A stretch of DNA of 64,000 nt from Pseudomonas benzenivorans (GTDB lineage Bacteria; Pseudomonadota; Gammaproteobacteria; Pseudomonadales; Pseudomonadaceae): assembly GCF_900100495.1 (NCBI RefSeq), contig NZ_FNCT01000008.1, positions 1 through 64,000 on the forward strand, in the 5' to 3' direction. Below, in pieces: positions 61,934-64,000 of this stretch. The position numbers and the translations under genes were made by a program. The notes beneath the pieces are model-generated. The model was not told where the DNA came from. It searched no databases and saw only the letters and a list, made by a program, of their open reading frames with translations. Each line of letters starts with the position of its first letter. Positions within the stretch are counted from its first letter, which is position 1.

Positions 61934-63711
61934 AACTGCAACTGCGCAGCCGGCTGTTCCTGGGCAGCAGCGCGCTGTTCACCGTTGCCCTGCTCGGCCT
62001 GCTGCTGGGCATGTTCGGCGCGTTGCAGCTGACCAGAACCCAGGGCCAGGCGATGGAGCGCAACCTGGAGATCATCGACGCCAGCCTCGGCCTGCGTCAG
62101 GAGCTGGACCAGCAGATCATCCTGATGCTCGCGGAAAAGCTCGACCGCGAGGCCCTCAAGGCCTCCGACCAGCGCGTCCAACAGTGGCTGCTGCACGCCG
62201 GGCAAAGCGCGGTGGATGCCAGCGACCGCCAGGCCATCGCCGAGATCGAGCGGGCCTACGCGCACTTCGACGACCTGCTGGCCAGGCCCCTCAGGGTGCG
62301 CCGCGAGCTGCTCGACAACGACGCCTTCGGCCGCGCCGTGCAAGCCCTGCGCGACCGCATCAACGGCGTGCAGCTGCGCTATGTGGCGGCGGTGGAGAGC
62401 GCCCAGGCCGAGGCCCGCGAGCGCGCCTGGCTGATCGCCGGACTGCTCGGCCTGATCGGCCTGGCGCTGCTGCTGATCGGCTTCGTCAGCGCACACAGCA
62501 TCGCCCAGCGTTTCGGCCGGCCGATCGAGGCGCTGGCACGGGCCGCCGACCAGATCGGCCAGGGCGATTTCCAGATCACCCTGCCGCTCTCGCCGATCGC
62601 CGAACTGTCCGCCTTGAGCCGGCGCTTCGGCCTGATGGCCGAGGCCCTGCGCCAGTTCAAGCACAGCAATGTCGAGGCCCTGCTGGCCGAGCAACGGCGC
62701 CTGCAGGCGGTGCTCGACAGCATCGACGACGGCTTGCTGATCATCGACCGTAACGGCCTGCTGGAACACTTCAACCCGGTCGCCCAACGCCAGCTCGGCT
62801 GGCATGCCGAGCAGCTCGGCCAGAGCCTCGGCCAGGCCCTGCGCCGCCCGGAACTGGACGCGCAGCTGCAGCTGGTGCTGCGCGGCGAAAGCCTGGAACA
62901 GGCGCTGGAAGACCTGCAGATCGAAGCCGACGGTGAAACCCGCCTGCTGAGCTACAGCCTGACCCCGGTCAGCCTGGACGATGCGCGCATTCACGGTGCG
63001 GTGATGGTGCTGCGCGATGTCACCGAACAGCGCGCCTTCGAACGGCTGCGCGGCGAATTCGTGCTGCGCACCTCGCACGAGTTGCGCACCCCGGTGACCG
63101 GCATGCACATGGCCTTCGGCCTGTTGCAGGAGCGCCTGCAGTTTCCCGCCGACTCGCGCGAAGCCGATCTGCTGCGCACCGTCGACGAGGAGATGCAGCG
63201 CCTGCTGCGGCTGATCGACGACCTGCTGAGCTACTCGCGCTACCAGAACGGTCTGCAGAAACTCGAACTGGCGCCCTGCGATCTCGGCGACCTGCTCGCC
63301 CAGGCCCAGCAGCGCTTCCTCGCCCAGGCCGGCGCGCGCGCGATCAGCCTGCAGGTGGAGGTGCACGGCAGCCTGCCGCGGGTACGCCTGGATCGCCTGC
63401 AGATCGAGCGGGTGCTCGACAACCTGATCGGCAACGCCCTGCGCCACAGTCATGCCGGGGGGCAGATCCGGTTGCAGGCACGCCGGCAGGGCGGGCGGCT
63501 GATCCTCAGCGTCGCCGACGACGGCGAGGGCATCCCCTACAGCCAGCAGGCACGCGTGTTCGAGGCGTTCGTCCAGGTCGGCCGCAGGAAAGGCGGCGCC
63601 GGCCTGGGTCTGGCGCTGTGCAAGGAAATCGTCCAGTTGCACGGCGGGCGCATCGGCGTGCATTCGCGGCCTGGGCAGGGCACCCAGTTCTACCTGGCCC
63701 TGCCGCTCTGA
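61930..63711 (+). CDS. kinB: Sensor histidine kinase KinB
   Basis: Inner-membrane histidine kinase (593 aa) paired with AlgB; it acts as kinase and, importantly, as phosphatase. Two membrane helices (about 10-33 and 168-190) flank a helical periplasmic sensor. HAMP follows to ~242, then PAS (~260-350: VLDSIDDGLLIIDRNGLLEHFNP), HisKA with phosphoacceptor His383 in RTSHELRTPV, and the ATPase domain with N-box DNLIGNALRHS and G-boxes DDGEGIP and GGAGLGLALCKEIV. Start in an ATGA overlap with algB. Confidence 0.95.
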   Translation: MKLQLRSRLFLGSSALFTVALLGLLLGMFGALQLTRTQGQAMERNLEIIDASLGLRQELDQQIILMLAEKLDREALKASDQRVQQWLLHAGQSAVDASDRQAIAEIERAYAHFDDLLARPLRVRRELLDNDAFGRAVQALRDRINGVQLRYVAAVESAQAEARERAWLIAGLLGLIGLALLLIGFVSAHSIAQRFGRPIEALARAADQIGQGDFQITLPLSPIAELSALSRRFGLMAEALRQFKHSNVEALLAEQRRLQAVLDSIDDGLLIIDRNGLLEHFNPVAQRQLGWHAEQLGQSLGQALRRPELDAQLQLVLRGESLEQALEDLQIEADGETRLLSYSLTPVSLDDARIHGAVMVLRDVTEQRAFERLRGEFVLRTSHELRTPVTGMHMAFGLLQERLQFPADSREADLLRTVDEEMQRLLRLIDDLLSYSRYQNGLQKLELAPCDLGDLLAQAQQRFLAQAGARAISLQVEVHGSLPRVRLDRLQIERVLDNLIGNALRHSHAGGQIRLQARRQGGRLILSVADDGEGIPYSQQARVFEAFVQVGRRKGGAGLGLALCKEIVQLHGGRIGVHSRPGQGTQFYLALPL

Positions 63712-63724
63712 GCGGCGGGCACGC

Positions 63725-63779
63725 TAGCAGGCCGCTGAAAAACTACCTACGTTGCCGATACTGCGTTAAAAACGGCGCG
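63725..63779. repeat. Dispersed repeat remnant (GCTGAAAAACTACC...ACTGCGTTAAAAAC)
   Basis: The stretch between kinB and the next gene carries GCCGCTGAAAAACTACC, then GATACTGCGTTAAAAAC, a unit I know as a recurrent intergenic sequence in Pseudomonas genomes. Only one copy is in the window, so the call rests on memory. Confidence 0.35.
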
Positions 63780-64000
63780 CTAGGTCACCGCGTAGGCAAG
63801 CCTGGTCTGCAGGGCCACCCGCTCGCGGAATTTCTTCGCCGTCAGCGGCCGGTCGAACAGCCAGCCCTGGCCGGAGTGGGCGCCCTCGCTGGCCAGCAGC
63901 AGCGCCTGGGCATCCAGTTCGATGCCTTCGGCGACCACCTGCAGCTCCAGTGCATGGGCCATGCGAATGATGTGCGGCGCCACGCCGCTGCTGGCCGCAT
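63780..64000 (-). CDS. EAL domain protein, C-terminal end only
   Basis: C-terminal 73 codons of a protein whose start lies beyond the right edge. It reads ...PHIIRMAHALELQVVAEGIELDAQALLL...SGQGWLFDRPLTAKKFRERV, the closing part of a c-di-GMP phosphodiesterase EAL domain, including the catalytic Glu of VAEGIE and the QG-x-LF strand. Whether a GGDEF or sensory domain precedes it cannot be seen. Convergent with kinB. Confidence 0.85.
   Translation of the reverse strand, partial: AASSGVAPHIIRMAHALELQVVAEGIELDAQALLLASEGAHSGQGWLFDRPLTAKKFRERVALQTRLAYAVT

Overview
The window is a GC-rich (roughly two-thirds G+C), densely coded chromosomal segment of a Pseudomonas-type gammaproteobacterium. This rests on gene content: algB-kinB, the cbcXWV/betIBA choline-betaine genes next to an L-serine dehydratase, gcdHG/gcdR, the split pntAA-pntAB-pntB transhydrogenase, recCBD, and Pseudomonas-typical DUF2388 and DUF1127 proteins. 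I see no tRNA, rRNA, CRISPR array or insertion sequence.

Layout. (1) 1-11.6 kb: osmoprotectant and choline catabolism. It holds the start of an L-serine dehydratase, an extra choline-type binding protein, the CbcV-CbcW-CbcX ABC transporter, a further glycine-betaine-type binding protein, then betI and betBA, each behind its own BetI-like operator. (2) 11.6-15.4 kb: a secreted trypsin-like protease, an RpoS-like second sigma factor with a perfect ANR/FNR box in its promoter region, and divergent flavohemoglobin hmp. (3) 15.5-19.1 kb: glutarate catabolism (gcdG, gcdH, divergent gcdR). (4) 19.6-22.7 kb: proton-translocating transhydrogenase. (5) 23-31 kb: two DUF1127 microproteins, two DUF2388 proteins plus a DUF4105 putative hydrolase, a GFA protein, an AEC permease, a Na/Pi cotransporter and an orphan PilU-like ATPase. 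(6) 31.2-40.5 kb: recC-recB-recD and a small membrane protein. (7) 40.5-46.9 kb: an EEP-family hydrolase and a four-gene operon coding for PspA, an AAA+ ATPase, a membrane-anchored coiled-coil protein and a binding-protein/OmpA fusion. (8) 46.9-52.5 kb: TerC, a CitMHS citrate transporter, a TAXI-type binding protein, an M16 peptidase and a small unknown. (9) 52.5-58.2 kb: a structured leader RNA with a terminator, followed by a chimeric sensor (globin-PAS-GGDEF-truncated EAL-Aer-like chemoreceptor), then two membrane proteins. (10) 58.3-64 kb: small envelope/stress proteins (DUF1328, DUF2383, BON), algB-kinB and the C-terminus of an EAL protein.

The strongest candidates for something undescribed are: the chimeric globin-diguanylate cyclase-aerotaxis receptor and the riboswitch-like leader in front of it; the PspA/AAA+/coiled-coil/SBP-OmpA envelope operon; and the ANR-box-associated RpoS paralogue. 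All functional statements are homology recalled from memory; no searches were run.
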